DNA from: Bactericera cockerelli
Lineage: Eukaryota > Arthropoda > Insecta > Hemiptera > Triozidae
Assembly: GCA_024516035.1 (NCBI GenBank)
Contig: CM044959.1
Location: 20,046,525-20,110,524, forward strand
Reading direction: 5' to 3'
Length of the DNA stretch: 64,000 nucleotides
A program made the translations under genes and the position numbers. Positions within the stretch are counted from its first letter, which is position 1; every line of letters begins with the position of its first letter. This document shows positions 22,987 through 37,900 of this stretch, piece by piece. Below the pieces are notes generated by a model, which saw only the letters and a program-made list of their open reading frames with translations, had not been told where the DNA came from and did not search any database.

Positions 22987-25900
22987 CTGGGGGGGGAGGG
23001 GGAGAGAGAATACATTCAGGAGCTGTGGTCCTCTCAAACTAACAAGAAGAATACCTAACTAAGAATGAAGAGTATTTTTATTAATAATAATAATTCCGTG
23101 TCCGTGAGATAGGGGCAGATACCTAAATCACGGTGGTGAGAGGATTATATGGACCCCCAGATCCAATGTCTAGGCTCCTTTCATGTCCATTGATTCTATT
23201 TGGTTTTAACGTCTTGACTTGAGATAGTCAGGACGGGGGTTTTACCCCCCATTCGCTGGGAATCCTACCAGCTACCCACATTAACCTCACCCAGCCTGGT
23301 AGGGCCGGAAGTGCCAGCCTCACGTGCTCGGAGGGAACAGAATTTTGTGCGAAAAGTCTGCTCCAACCGGAAATTGGACTCAGGATCTCTGGACTACGGG
23401 CAGTAGTCACAACCGTTACGCTACGGAGGCTGGTTTTTATGCTGTTTTTTTTATTAATAGGTACTAGGCCAACTAGGCTGATAATGAAACTCATTTTCAC
23501 TCTGCGTGCTTGTGCATAATTCGCCTCTGACAACACAAAGAGGCGTAAACCACAAATTTTTGAAATCGTTTTTATTGCTTGGATTGAGTCTACTTGTGCT
23601 ATATTTTGTTCTCACAAATAGACGTAACCCAATTTATTATAATCCAAAGAAAAGATACAACAAAAATTAAAATCAGGCGTATCCCTCATTTTCTCTTTTT
23701 CAGACAAATCAAATAGGCGTAAATCGATAGTCACAGTTAAATAATCAGATTTGGCAACAGAAAAGTTCGTATGGTCATTCACGGGTACAGGGAAGTGATA
23801 ATGTTCCTACCGTGAACAGAAAATTTATGCACAAGAAAACTCATTTTGGCTCTCCTGTAAAATTTCGAAAAAGTTGTTTACGCCTCTCTGTGTTGTCAGA
23901 GGCGAATTATACTAACACCATGTCCTGGTGTGCATTTGTCGTGATTCAGGAGATGAAATCACACCCAATGACGGCTATGTATGAGTTCGGTGCGGAAAAT
24001 AAAAAAATGTATGAGTTCGGTGCCGCCTAAAAAAGGTCATGTATGAATTCGGTGCCGCCTAAAAAAGGTCATGTATGAATTCGGTGCCCTGGTACTTGCC
24101 CCGATGATCAGGTAATTATAGTATTTTTTCCTTATATTAGGCATGGCCTTCAATTAATAAACCGAGGCATGGTCTTCATTGTATTTTACCTAACCCTACT
24201 ATAAACCCAAGGCATGGCCTTCATTGTATTTTACCTAACCCTACTATAAACCCAAGGCATGGCCTTCATTGTATTTTACCTAACCCTACTATTAACCCTA
24301 GGCATGGCCTTCAAGGAGGAAATGGACAGCCTTGCTGAATGTAACTGTCTACAACATAATCTACTAACTTAATAACAGCAGGATGACTGTTAACAAGCAA
24401 CAGAGTACATTATAAAAAAAAAACAATCAATTTATAAGTCATTAGGACCGCACCGAACTCATACATCACCTTTTTTCGGCGGCACCGAATTCATACATGC
24501 GAAAAAGGTGCGGGTAATCTTCGCACCGAACTCACCTATTGCCCCAATGACACCAGAACAATTTCTAGACTAGATCAACAGGTCTAGTAAATCCTGTTTG
24601 GGCAGTATAAATGAAGTCTATGGAGACGGATACTCACACTGATGCTCTGACGATGTTCTGAATGCATGCCGCTCATTTGAAAATGCGAGACGCCTAGTTC
24701 TTCGAGACTCGACTTCCTCGTGTTGAGACCCAGGCCCTGCCGCAGCGAGTTGGATCTCTTGAGGAGGATGTCGTCCACCACCCGTAGGGAGTTGGACCGA
24801 CCCCTGAACTGACCCGCCACAGTCGGACTGGGGAAAAGCAGACTAGGGTAGAGAGGAACGGGAGGGGACAAGACACAAGTGTGAGTGAAAGAGAAGCGAC
24901 AGTTGAGGTGCTTTGGTGAGGTGAGAAGAGATGGCCAAGGTGCATTACTTGCATTAGTCAGGATGGGATCCCACTGAGAGCAACATTTTGTATCGCAACC
25001 TTGCGAAGCATTTCATGCTCCACTCTCCTCGTAGCCTCTTCGCGCCCAACACCATTTTTTGTTTTGTAGTACAAAGTGACCGGTGTCCTCACCCGAGGAC
25101 AAACATTATATAGTACTTGGTAGTATAAAATTTAAGCTTGGGCACTTAGGACTATAAAATAAATGTCCTCTTACGAGGACATTGGGCGCGAAGAGGGTAG
25201 AATCAGAGGAGATTGAATCCCACTGACTGAAACATTGCTTCGCAACGCTTTGCAACACTTCTCATTTCAAATTCGAGACAAAATGTTTCGAAACAAGATA
25301 TTGCATACATTGGGATCCCGCCTTTAAAAGTACGAGCAATTCATGCACAAGAGAAGAGTTAGCTGTAAAGTGCTTATTAGAAAATTGCTGAGAGTCGAAA
25401 GAAAATAAATTTATTTCAAACCATAGTATGATATTGTTTTATTTCAATGATCTAGTGGTCGACATGACATGTATTCATGTCACAATCATAGTGATGGCTT
25501 TTTTACTAAACTTGAGAATAATTGAAAGCTAATTATAACATAGAATTTAAACTGCTTTCGAATGATTTTTTTATTTTTTATACTAATGTCTATTGAAATA
25601 AATAAAAATAAAATGGCCTCTAGAGTCTAGAGCAATATCATTAATCTATAGACCCAAGACATGCAGACATTTGTAGACACAAACAAGAAAGAAATAAGTT
25701 TTTTGTTTGTTTTAATGCAAGAGCCTCTTTTTTTGGTTGCACAGTAATGCACAGCACTATTTAAAATATCCTTTGCTTTTGCTTTGCTAAATCATTAATA
25801 ATATTTCCTTTAAACCTTGGTAATGACACTGGTGGTCGTTACTTATACAAGTTTACATCGGAAATCCAAATTACAGTCTAGTGCGTTGCACTCGGCCACG

Positions 25901-28900
25901 GTGACTGCTCATCTGTTTCTAGTAATTTTACTTCCGAGAAATTTCTTATATTAGAAATCGGAAGTATTGTGTTCGTTTTGGTAAAAAAAAAATACCTAAT
26001 ATTTTTTTTGCTTCGATTTCAATTTTTTCTCTAATATTTTGCGAGACTCACCTGTCTGGCAGCGAGAGGGAGTTGGCTTTGGTGGTGACCAGGGGCGGGG
26101 GCCGGGGGGAGGGGAACACAATGCCCGACCCCCGTCTAGACCCCAGGCCCGGAAGCAGACCCCCCAGGTTGGACGTAGAACAGAAGCTGATGTTGGACTT
26201 GCGACGACTATTATGCCGCTCGAATGTTTTCTGGGCTGAGAAAGGGGTGGGGCGTATCAGATATCTGAAATCAAAAATATTATACTTGTTGAATGGGTGA
26301 GTAGAAGAACATGCTATGTCGCAATGTACTCTTTTCTATCATCTCATTGAATATGAAGGAGAAATACCCCCTACAACTATGAAAAATATATATTTTAGAG
26401 TGGAGGAAACCTGCAGCATCTACATCTACAGCATAGTAATGTAGTATTATTGCTCTCCTGAAAAGTCAATTTTTGACAAAGCAAAAGCATGTTCTTCCAC
26501 TCACCCATTCAGTTACTGTTTATTTTGTGCCAGACCAGAAAGAGATAAAATATTAGAAATTTCTCGGAAGTAAAAGACATATTTCAATGCTTTTTTTGAA
26601 ACCACCGGCCTCCAGGTTCTGAATCTACTGTTACTGAGGTCGGTGAGTTTTAGATAGTAGAATTTTTTTTTTTTTTTAATGTACAGATTTTACACGTTCT
26701 TTCCATTATTAAAGTAGAGCTCGTAACATTTCCGGACTTTGGAACTTAGTTTTTAGACCGAGGGACTCTTAGGGCAAAATTAATAGACGTTTTTGTAATA
26801 CCTCCGTGGCGGTGGCGCTAAGTCTCGGATTGCGTAGTGTGTATGTGTAAGATAAGGTAAACCGACGCTATGCACTGACTATTAATTGACACTGACTATT
26901 AACTAAATCGATGTTGTCTATTAATTTTGTCCTTAATGCAATAATGACGAATCCCTCATTCTTTGAGAGCCCTGACAATGTATCGTTTAATAACTAGTAT
27001 TAGATTTATAACAGCAATTCCCCACCTTCAGCACAAGATTTTTTATCTTTTGAAGGTGGGTATACCCTCATTGTTTGTTGAAGATGTTATTGTAAAATAT
27101 AAATACATGGAAACTTAAAAAAAAAACTCACATAATATCCCCTTCCTCCAGTTTGAGATCACAGCTCGGATTGATTATCACATAGGAAAGATTGTTCCGT
27201 TTCTCACTGACGTCATCGTAGTCTATGCCCGGCAGGTTTAGCGAGTCCATCCGACTTCGCACGAGGTTCGCGACCTCAGCGCGCTCTATCAGCTGATCGT
27301 GATTATCCCGCGCTTCGTTCCCCATGTTGATGGTGAACTGGAAAAGAGGAAATGAAATGGAAGAAGTGACAATTGAGTCATAAGACTAGCGCCAAATACG
27401 CACAAAATCAATGGAGGGTTACGGAACTAAACTTGGTAGGACGCTAAACTCGAGGGTTTGAGCAAACCCTCGGCAAACTCGGTTTCCTAGGATCGGGCAT
27501 AATGTAGGTCGGTTCTATCAAAAAATGACAAAACCGAGTTTTCGGCTCAATCTCGTATACACTTTACACAGGCACACTAGCGCTAATTTTTTGACGAATC
27601 CTTTTGAAACTAACGTTATTAATCCTAGATTTTGCACCAAATCAAGATTGATAGAACCGAACATGAATCTTCACCCGTGTGAAGAATCAAGGATAAAGGA
27701 CTATTGCCCGTGATGTTATTTCAGGATAGGTACGAATATGTAATGGAAATATTGCGTACCCGTGGCCTATTTGAAAGACCTAATTTCCTTTCCCCGAAAC
27801 CCCCGCGGCCATGTTTTATTTCTCTAATTTTAGTCAAATACGGTGATGTCAATTTTGAAACATTCAATTATAATAAAATTCTTATTTTGCAAGAGTAGAT
27901 TTTATTACTAAAATCAGATGTCTTAAATTTAACTCTGTCTAGACTAAAAACTTTACAAATGAACACGGGACTGGAGAAGAGGAAAGTAAATGGGTGAAAT
28001 GAACCTTTTGGTTTTTTTTTGTTGCTGTAAATTCGACCTAACAGAAAAGTTCCTGATTGAATTATGATTTAAAAATCTGTTAATGATACACAATCTATAT
28101 AACTATCATCCCTTTTCAAAGAACAATTCATTAACACTATCAACTTTATGAAGAGAACCAAGCACGTATTTATAGTATGTTAATCATTAGGTAAGAAATT
28201 TTGACATTCAAAGCTTCCATCCAAGAAACAATCCTTTCTAAAAATCAGCGACCAAATCTTTGAATCAATTGATAAGGCTATACTGTTTTACCAAAGTAAT
28301 AATATAACAAAACAAAAAAAAACCCAAAATCTTTCGGTAGCAATTTTTTTGGCAAGAAATATTCTTCTACAACGCAAAGGTTCCGATTACTCAAACAGTA
28401 AATAGTGGACATAAGAAGCGCTGACCTCATAGCTAATCTGCGGCTCTCTTACGTGACTCTATCTTGCTTACCTCACTCCGTTTCTTTTTACACCCCGAAG
28501 GCAGACAGTTGGTAGGAACAGGCATATAGGCATTGGGGGGCGCGTCTGGTTCTAACGCCTAGAGTGAGAGGGGGGAGCGAAGAGAAGAGAAAGAGAGCAA
28601 AACACATGCATCAGATATCTACAGAGCGAGAGAGAGCGTTATAGGGGTTGGGGATTCGTAGGGGGTAGCAATGCATTGCTTCAACGAATACGTTAGAAAT
28701 GAGAGAGTTAGAAATACAAAGAGAAACATGCCAGGGACTTTCAGTTGCTAGCTTCGTCCACAAAGAAGAAAATCTTGTCGGATTTTGCATAACAGTAAGA
28801 AATATTGAATTATTTCAGCACTCTTTGGATCCTACATGTTCATTTTTTGGCGGCAGAGCTATCTTGCTAAAATCACACATTTTGGGGAAAAATCTTGCCA

Positions 28901-31900
28901 AAATACAATTAGAAGCTTCTTAATAATTACCTAATTTATTTTAACCAAGTTGTAAACCTATTATGACCATGTTCGACGACCTCTGATTGATATAAATAAT
29001 AAAATTTCTGTTGAGATTTTTTTTTATTGCTTACAGTAAGGTTTCTGAGCACTGCTCATTTACCATGTACAAGCTTTCCACTCCCTATTTTAGTAAAGCG
29101 AGTTTGAGTAGTTGTTATATCACCATTGTGATGAACCCAAATATTATGACTTATTTTATACAGTTGCAACAGTATAATACAGACTACATAGAGGTTTGGT
29201 TAACAGATACGTGAGTTCCACATGTCATGGGGGTTGTGACTGATGGAATGATAAAGGTAAGTGGTTCAACATGGGGTCAATGACTGAAGGAATGTTAAAG
29301 GTAAGTGTACAGTGGCGGGACTGGAAGGGTAAGTGAGTGAATACAAGAAGGCATGGGGATGGGCGTCAGAGATTTATCATAGGTAACGTATAAAATGATA
29401 TAAAATATTAGTTTACACGAGTCACTAAGATTATAACTGTACGCTTACAGAAGGTTACGATAAAATTTGTTTTAATGGATAGCAAAAGTATTAGGACCTA
29501 CAATGATAAAACGCAAGTATTTGCCTACGATGATATATCTAAATAAAAATCAAGTCTACATTACTTTAATGGCAATTTGTCTTTCCACACTGATATGAAG
29601 ATGGAATTTACTGAATTAGTCAAGGTAAAGCATGCTCATGTAAGAGTATTGCTTCTAGTGTTTCTTATATCTTTTCTTCTTCAAGACAGGATCGGCATGA
29701 GTAATGCCAACTTCGACAACCAGTTTTGTGATTGCTGAAGCAAAGTTTGGTTTTTTTTTCAGGTACTTTGAGGAGTTGTGGTTAGGAAAAAAACAACATT
29801 ATCAAACCAGCTAAGCAAGTTCGATATATCGACCTTTTTTTCTTTTCTTTTTTGTCCCCCTTTTTAGGCGCTTTAACTGTGCTTTGGCAGGTCGTTCGCA
29901 CCGATAACCTGTTTTTTTTTTTTTTTTAATCATAGTGTACATATTTAGTTTTTTCAGATATTTAATGAGTAAATCAACGCTTTCATTAAATAAATACACT
30001 TTTTTAAAAAAAAAAAAAAAAAAGTACATCTTTTTTACTGTCTTGTTCATAAATACAACAATATGCTCACCTTCCATCAAAAGATGTGTTTAAAATTTAT
30101 ACAAGTGGAAAGACAATTGTACGAATATTATAGCATCAATGATTAAAATATTGGATTGGAGAAATAAGGTTTTAGTATTTCTACGAGAGAAAACCCAAGT
30201 ATACTCAAGTAATCTACAGTAAATAAGTACAAAATAATTAATGAGATTAAATAGATTTGCGTATTCATAGGGTACTGAAAGCAATTTATTTACCACGTTG
30301 AGGATTTAGCATCACTCAAAAGTTTTTCAAAACCTTAGGAGGGCTGAAAAAGTAGGTGCCGAATATTTGGGGTAATATCTGACAAGATCGTTGATTCCAA
30401 TACCCTCATCAAACCTACTCATAGTAATTGTTATTATTATAATTATTGGATAAAACAATAATCAACAGAAGAGTATACATTACGTAAATCATAAATGGTA
30501 AACAGGTACTTATTTTTTAAATCTCCAATTTACAAGGGAAAATATATGGGAACCAGTATTTTCATTACTATTCTGAACTGACCTGTGGGGATTCTATGCT
30601 AGCCATATCCTGCGTCCTATAGATACCAATCGGTATCTCACACGTGGTTGAGCAGAGTTTTTGGTAAAGGCGACCGTAGGTTCGAATCCACATGTCGTCC
30701 TTGGTGATTTTCATCTGAAATTTTGTGAAGAAAATTATTTAATTTTTTAAGTTAAAATCTTCTGAAGAAGAACCATCAATTATTATTCTTACAAATCAAT
30801 TTTAGAGCTCAATGGAAGCTTTAGGAAATATTAAAGGTAAATAGGTATTGACTAAGAATGCATGATGTGGAAAATTATTTTTACTAATACCATAATTTGT
30901 ATGCGCGCCTACTATTAGTTTGATTATGCAATGTGCAGTGTTAAGAACGGGATACTATCACAAATAATATGGCCAGAAGAGAAATAGTTTTATTATCTAC
31001 TCACATCATAATAATAATGCATCAACTTACATAATAATATATGCAGTGTTTACAAACTGAAAATTTCCTAGGCATGATAAGTAAAGACGTAACGGGTTAT
31101 TTCTGTTCATGAAATTTCGTGGAGAATGCCCTAGATCACCATCCTTGATCAAACTTTATTATTTCCTTGTATATGAATTTTTGTAAAGTGTGGCTGGCTG
31201 GGGGACTATAAACAGGGAGTAAACCAGCATTGGCTTGGTTCTGGGGGCCCTTGTCAATTATTAGCCTCCGTGTAAACACAGTGGTAGAAGTGCAGAGTCA
31301 TTCCTCCACTGTCTGGCTACCATCGTTCACGATGACGCCACCCTATGATGATGATGATTATTGATATTTTGTATTGATATTGTAAATAAAGTTTGATTCA
31401 AATATTGTTTAATAATGAACAAACGGACAGTCTCAATGCAACTTTGCACATTGGACCTCACCTAAACTTTAAATACTATTTTTAATATATTCATAAAAAT
31501 TGATGAACATATATTTAAATTTTTGTTTATTTTTTTTGTTCTTTCATTTTGTTGTTTTTGATAACATGTTTGTTGATTTATAAAAATACAAATAAAGTAC
31601 ATTTAAAAAAAAAAAAAAAAACACTCACGGAGGTGAGAAAGCCGGAGCCAGGCGCCTGGTCCACCCCCAGGAGGAGGCGGATGAAGGTGATGACGTAGTC
31701 CTTGACGAAGGCTTGGTAGAGGAGGGTGTCCAGCATGGAGGCGGAGAACACAGAGCCGGCGGCGAAGGGGAGGCGGAACATGTAGGAGATGTGGGAGCCG
31801 CGCTCCTTCTCTTTCTGGAGGCGAGAGGTGAAAGAGGAATATTTTTTTTAAAAATTTATTCTTTATTGACGGGTCAAGCCCAATGTACATTGATTACATA

Positions 31901-34900
31901 GAACAATATTAAATTAATACAAATAAGAAAACAAAATAGTAGAGTTAAAACGTAGAGAAAGTTGACTAGAAAGGCTGTGCATATTACAATTATTGACAAG
32001 ACAGGCACATTAAATTCCATTTTCACCTCTCATCATTCGATTGATGGGAGCATAATATAAATGAATAGATAGTGTAGAGAGAAGAGTTAGGAAAAAGTAA
32101 ACCAAACCAATGCAGAGAAAGTAGTCTCATCTGTTTCGAGGCTTCAACATTACTGCCTTGAAAACAATAATAACGTCCAGTTTAAAAAGTTAATTTCTTC
32201 AAAACTAAAGGAATGTATTAGGATGTTTCTGATTAAATTTGTCCTTACAACCAGATATAAAGTCAAACGGTTTATATCTATTAATCTAAAAAAAATCACA
32301 GAAAACATTTTAACAAAACGTGAACCACCCAAGGATAATCTACGCTACACTCATTTAGGTATATTATGTTTAATGATTGTAGCGTAGATTGTAGTTGGGG
32401 TTCAACTTCTCGTAAAAAAAATTGGTGATTTTTTTTTTAGTCAGGACTATAAACAGGGAGTAGACCAGCATTGGCTTGATTCTGGGGGTCTTTGTCAATT
32501 ATTAGCCTCCTTGTAAATACAGTGGTAGAAGTGCTGAGTCTTTCCTCCACTGTCTGGCTACCATCGTTCACGATGACGCCACCCTAAGAAGAACATAACT
32601 ATACTTGTACACCCTCACCTTCTCCATCTTGGACAGGTGCAGCGCGTACTTGTCCTGGGCGCGGAACTGCATGAACCGCATGTTGCTGCTCTGGCTCAGC
32701 TCGGTGATGGTTCGAATCCCGGGGAAGAACTTGAACATGGTCTGCACCGCCACGATGGTGTTGCAGTCCGCCAGGGTGTCCTCCTCGGCGGAATTCGACA
32801 GCTCTTTGTTGACCACTACGACGTTTTCTGCCAGCAGAATTCCTGCCCGTAGCAGGTCGTCCAAGCTGGAAGAGTGGAAGGAGAGGTTTACTAAGACTGG
32901 CAGTTTCGAACGAATCCAATTGAGGAACGAAAAAAAAAATATGAAAAAAATTGATATCGGAGCAAAAAAATGCCACAAAAGATCTATCTAAGGTCGCAGT
33001 GACAAAGAGCTTTCATAGCCGATAGCCCTACTTTTACCAATACCAACATTAGAAATTTCTCGGAAGTAATTAGTAAATCAAAAATTATAACATACATTAA
33101 TGAACTTACGCCTGAAATATACAGATAATAATTATATATTGTTTGACCAGCTTACGAGGCAACCCTATAGGTACAATTAACACTGCGACTTAATGGGATA
33201 TTGTAACCATCGACAGATATACTCAGAAGTATTCCTACTTTTTTTTCTCTAAGGTCATTGTCAGAACAAAGTTGTCAACGTATTTTTTTTTCATATTTTT
33301 TTTTTTCTTGCCCGACATCAGTAGAACGCTCAGAGTAGAAATCATGAATAGTTTCAGTAAGGTAGAGATGATTGTTTGGATACCAAGAGAAACAAACGAT
33401 AAATCACAAGCTTTGAACGTCATAAGATTACATGATAACCTACTCTTTTTTATCTTTTGAAGGTGTTGAAGATGTTTATTTGTAAAATTAAATACATGGA
33501 GAAAAAAAATTACACACTGTGTACCTAGTTGCTCATTAGCTTGATCGATAATGCGGCGAATTTGTAACTTGGAGGTCACGAAAGTTATCAACACAAGTAT
33601 GATAATTGTTTTTTGTATACTTTTTTTACAAAGGCTTTCTGTTTACATGGCAGGATTTTCACTCAAGTAAGCTCTTCCACCCAACCATCATATAGTCGCT
33701 CACCAGTCTATGGAGCCGAGCATCCAGTAGACGAGCGGGAAGTAGGAGATGGCGTCCAGGAAAGCAATCTCCGGCCTCCGCTCCAGCAGCATGATGATCG
33801 GGTTGAGCGTGGTTTTGGACTTGAAGTGCGCGCGCAGGGGTATGATGAAGTTGTAGATGCCGTTGGACGCGTAGTCGGCGGCCAGAATGATGGTCTTGGT
33901 CTGCCAGTTGTACTCGTTGGCGTTCCTGTAGTTACAGTGCTCGCACACCTGTCATTTCAACATACATCGTACATACATAATGATAGAAATCTTATTAGGT
34001 AGGTACATAGATGGTAAGCGAATATAACATAATCATTTTTCTTACTAACTCAGTATTCAATTACCTTTTATATTTGTTACCTAACCTACCTACTTAATAT
34101 TCATTTATTTTTTTAATGTATTATCTATTATTGTATGTACTTTTGTTCACTTTGTATATTTATATTTTTGATGTCAAATACATTGCCTTTTATTACAAAT
34201 TACAATTACAAAAAATTACCTGGGAGGTGAGATGGTGGGGAACGGACAATGGGTGGGGAATGGACAATGGGTGGGGAATGGACAATGGGTGGGGAATGGA
34301 CAATGGGTGGGGAATGGACAATGGGTGGGGAATGGACAATGGGTGGCGAATAGACAATGGGTGGGGAATGGACAATGGGTGGGAAATGGACAATGGGTGG
34401 GGAATGGACAATGGGTGGGGAATGGACAATGGGTGGGAAATGGACAATGGGTGGCGAATGGACAATGGGTGGGGAATGGACAATGCGTGGGGAATGGACA
34501 ATGGGTAGGGAATGGACAAATGTGTAAAGTTTACATCAGATAGACTGGGAAGTAAGAGAATATTGAATTTTCTATTTCTTTAAAAAAAAAAAAAAAATGG
34601 GATTTCCCAGTCATAGCCGACAGATTATTGAGTTAATTCTAATTCTCAAGTGAGGACATCCCTGTATACAGAGACAGCGTAACTTTACAAAGAGGACGGA
34701 TGTGCCTTGAACAGTAAATTTTGTAGAAGAACAGTTGATGTTGTATTGCAGTCCCCATTTGCTATGTATTTATCAAATTCAAACAGAAGACCGTGAAAAG
34801 ATGTAATAAATGGTCAAACGAATCGTGAACGAACAAAAAATAATACCTAATGGAATGTATAGTATAGTATAGTAGTACTTTATTTAGACTGTCGGCTCGA

Positions 34901-37900
34901 GACAGGAAGTCCCATTACAATAACAGTAAAACCAAGGCAAGGCGTACCTGGGCTAGCTGAAGGCAACAGAGGGGCTTCTTCTCTTTCAACAGGTAACACA
35001 GGGTGGGGCTGACTCCGATGTACGGCGACACTGGCGGAAATCCTTTCACGATTCTGAAACAGGAACACCGCATTAATTATGAAAATAACCAATTTAATGG
35101 TATTCTAGGAAAATAATGAAGTACAGTATTTTTCCTAGGTTTGAATGAGTCAGAACATTTTATAATATGTCAAGGGCAAATGCTCGAATCTTTATAAAAT
35201 ATAAATCAACCCTTAACAAAATGATTGTAGTTTTTTTCTTGAAGATTTTTTTCTTTAGTCTCATCATTAAAAAAAAAAAAAAAAAAAAAAAAACATAATG
35301 ATATTGTGTATTAGTATCTATTCAATTTTTACCTATTGGCTATGCAGATTTAGAGTCATGTAGGTTCATATTTATTATGCGTAAAAAGATACTCAAATTC
35401 AAATGGAGCTTACTGGTACGTACGGGTATGAAGTGCCCAGATCTAGAAGAACTAGAAGTTATCTACAGAAGTATTATAATATAAAAATAATAAACTGACA
35501 AAACAAAAAAATTATACATCCATCTTGTAATGGAAAAGTTAATGCAAGAAACGTAGATGAAATGAAAGCAATACATAGACATATTAGCTATTAGAATTTT
35601 AGAGGATGCTAAATGCTTTACAGTTTAAAATAGATATTTTTCATAATGATTTTGAAACTATTTAAGTTAATGTTAGAAGGTATTCACAGTATTCTATTTA
35701 CTAAGAAATACGTAGGTCAATAATCGAACTAAGTAAATTGCCACTAAAGAAGGATAAGTACTTCGATCATTATGTAAAATGTTTAAAAAAAAACTAGAAT
35801 TGAGTACCTACTAGTAAAGTAGGTACCTACTTGCAATACTTGCATTACTAATTGTAAAGTTCTAGCTAGATTTTTTTCATCAGATCTATCTTAATACATT
35901 TTAAGTACCTGAAATATTTCAAATGTTTCCATTACTTTTCCTAAACAGAACATGTTCCAAGACATTTTTTAGCAGGTATACACTTAATCTTCCTTGCTAA
36001 TAATATCTATAGGACAAGGTACAACCAGCATAAAAGTGAACTGCACAGATGTCTTGAAATCCGTTAGGATAAAGTTGCAGTGTATGATTTAATTTCAATT
36101 CAAAACAGATCACATCTACTTAATGAATAGTTAAGGATCAACATCAAGAGTCTTGCTGAAAAGAAATTGAAACGTTAGGTAACAGGATTAATTAATCATT
36201 GGTGCAGCATTATCAGAAAGTATCATTATGAATATATTGAAACCAGAAAAGAAACTAAGAAAGTTCTATATCTAAATATGCACAAAACAACAAGCATTCA
36301 AGCTAGAAAAAGTTGATATAAAAAACATCTTAATTAAAATGAAAGTATTTTACCTTTAGAAAAAGTTACGACAAATCGTAGTCCAAAAGTCACACGAATA
36401 TTAATTTTAGCATTCAACAAATCAACATCTCAGGTCATGCATTTTTCCAAACTTGGTGCTGGACTTTATTCCCAAAAACAAAAGTTGGTCCTGAACTCTT
36501 CCTGGACTTTTAGACTTTAACATAGCAGCAGGGACAACGACTATACACAGATCACAGTGTTACCAAGAGTAACGGTTTTACTACAGGCAAAAAGGGGCGG
36601 GGGACTTACCGGGTCCATTCGGCATGCCACACGGGGGGGACATAGTCTTCGTCGGCAGCAGACACATGGAAGCTGCCAGAGTAACAGGGCGAGGGAGGGG
36701 GGGGGGTGTCAAACACACAACGACAAGTTCAGCAACACGCAAGTTTAGTTTGGTGAGGGAAGGTAACATACGAATATACTTTTCTGAGGTCAATTCCTTC
36801 ATGGTCAATATTTTAAAAAGAAAGTTCTAATACAGTTGAACTTGGATTTAACCCATTAACACCTGAACTGTTGGAAAATGTTGATCTATTTTGAAAAAAT
36901 AAATATCAAAACTTCTGATAGAACAACTGATAGAGCTGTCTAGTAAAATTCAGAAGGTAGCAAATATTGTCAACAATGAGAACTATAATATTATGTAACA
37001 TGTACCGTATTGAACTAACAGGTCTGAAACTTGCACTGCCTCCACTGTTGCCATATGGCAACGCTAGGCGTTAATGGGTTAATAGAATACTCTTTTATGA
37101 ATATTTATTTAAAGAGAGGTTTGCAATAAGATTTTATTTTTTAATTTTATTTATTTATTTTAAAGTGCAATACAAAACAGGTGTATGTCAATTACAATGA
37201 AATTCGACATACACCCAATGACATTATAATACACTTTACAATAGAGAATATAATACAATACTCTTTATTATAATAGAGAAAATCTCAAGTCCGTACGTCA
37301 AAGAAATATTAGAAGCCTCTTTATAATTGACATTTGCTCAGTTCATCAGGTTCTGGTGTTTCCAGGTTCGACTGTAAATGATTAAAATAAATCTCACATC
37401 AACAATACCCTCATGGATTTGGTCATAAAACAGAAAGGTCCAAATGAAAAAATCTGCTGAAACGAAGCTTATTTTCATGATTATAGCCAGTTCCAATAAA
37501 GCCAATCAATATACACCTAGTGCTTTTTATTTCAACTCCAGAAAAAGATATTATAGTTTCTAGCCGTTTTTGATTTCAAGCCCTTCCGAAACTCAGACAT
37601 CATTGAAAGTGGTTTTTTCACCATTTATAACCATATTATAATAATGATGACGGCATATTAATTTATGTTGGAATTTTGTAGTAACCGGTATAGGTATCTA
37701 GCTGGCGAACAATAAAATTCAAAACACTCCCAATAAAAAGCCTATATCTAATCTCTTGAACAGGACGAGATGGTATAATAATGTTATGACCATAGAACCC
37801 TACATTCTTACAACAACAAATTCACTAGCTCAAAAGGTTAGACGCAAAGTTAAAAGGTTTTGCTTGGACAGTCAATGTAGTTACATTATACATACGTTGG

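Noticed and set aside
22757..22987. Alternative frame over the last Slo2 exon (76 residues)
   Set aside because: Does not fit the incoming splice phase with the strong gtgagt donor; the other frame gives the Pro/Ser tail expected for SLO2.
24141..24312. CCTAACCCTA motifs suggesting telomeric repeat
   Set aside because: They occur once per 45-bp unit, not as a tandem TTAGG array.
34116..34543. Long overlapping open frames on both strands (MDNGWG, QWVGNG and HPLSIP repeats)
   Set aside because: They arise from the 18-bp minisatellite, whose period is a multiple of three; no splice sites or family match.
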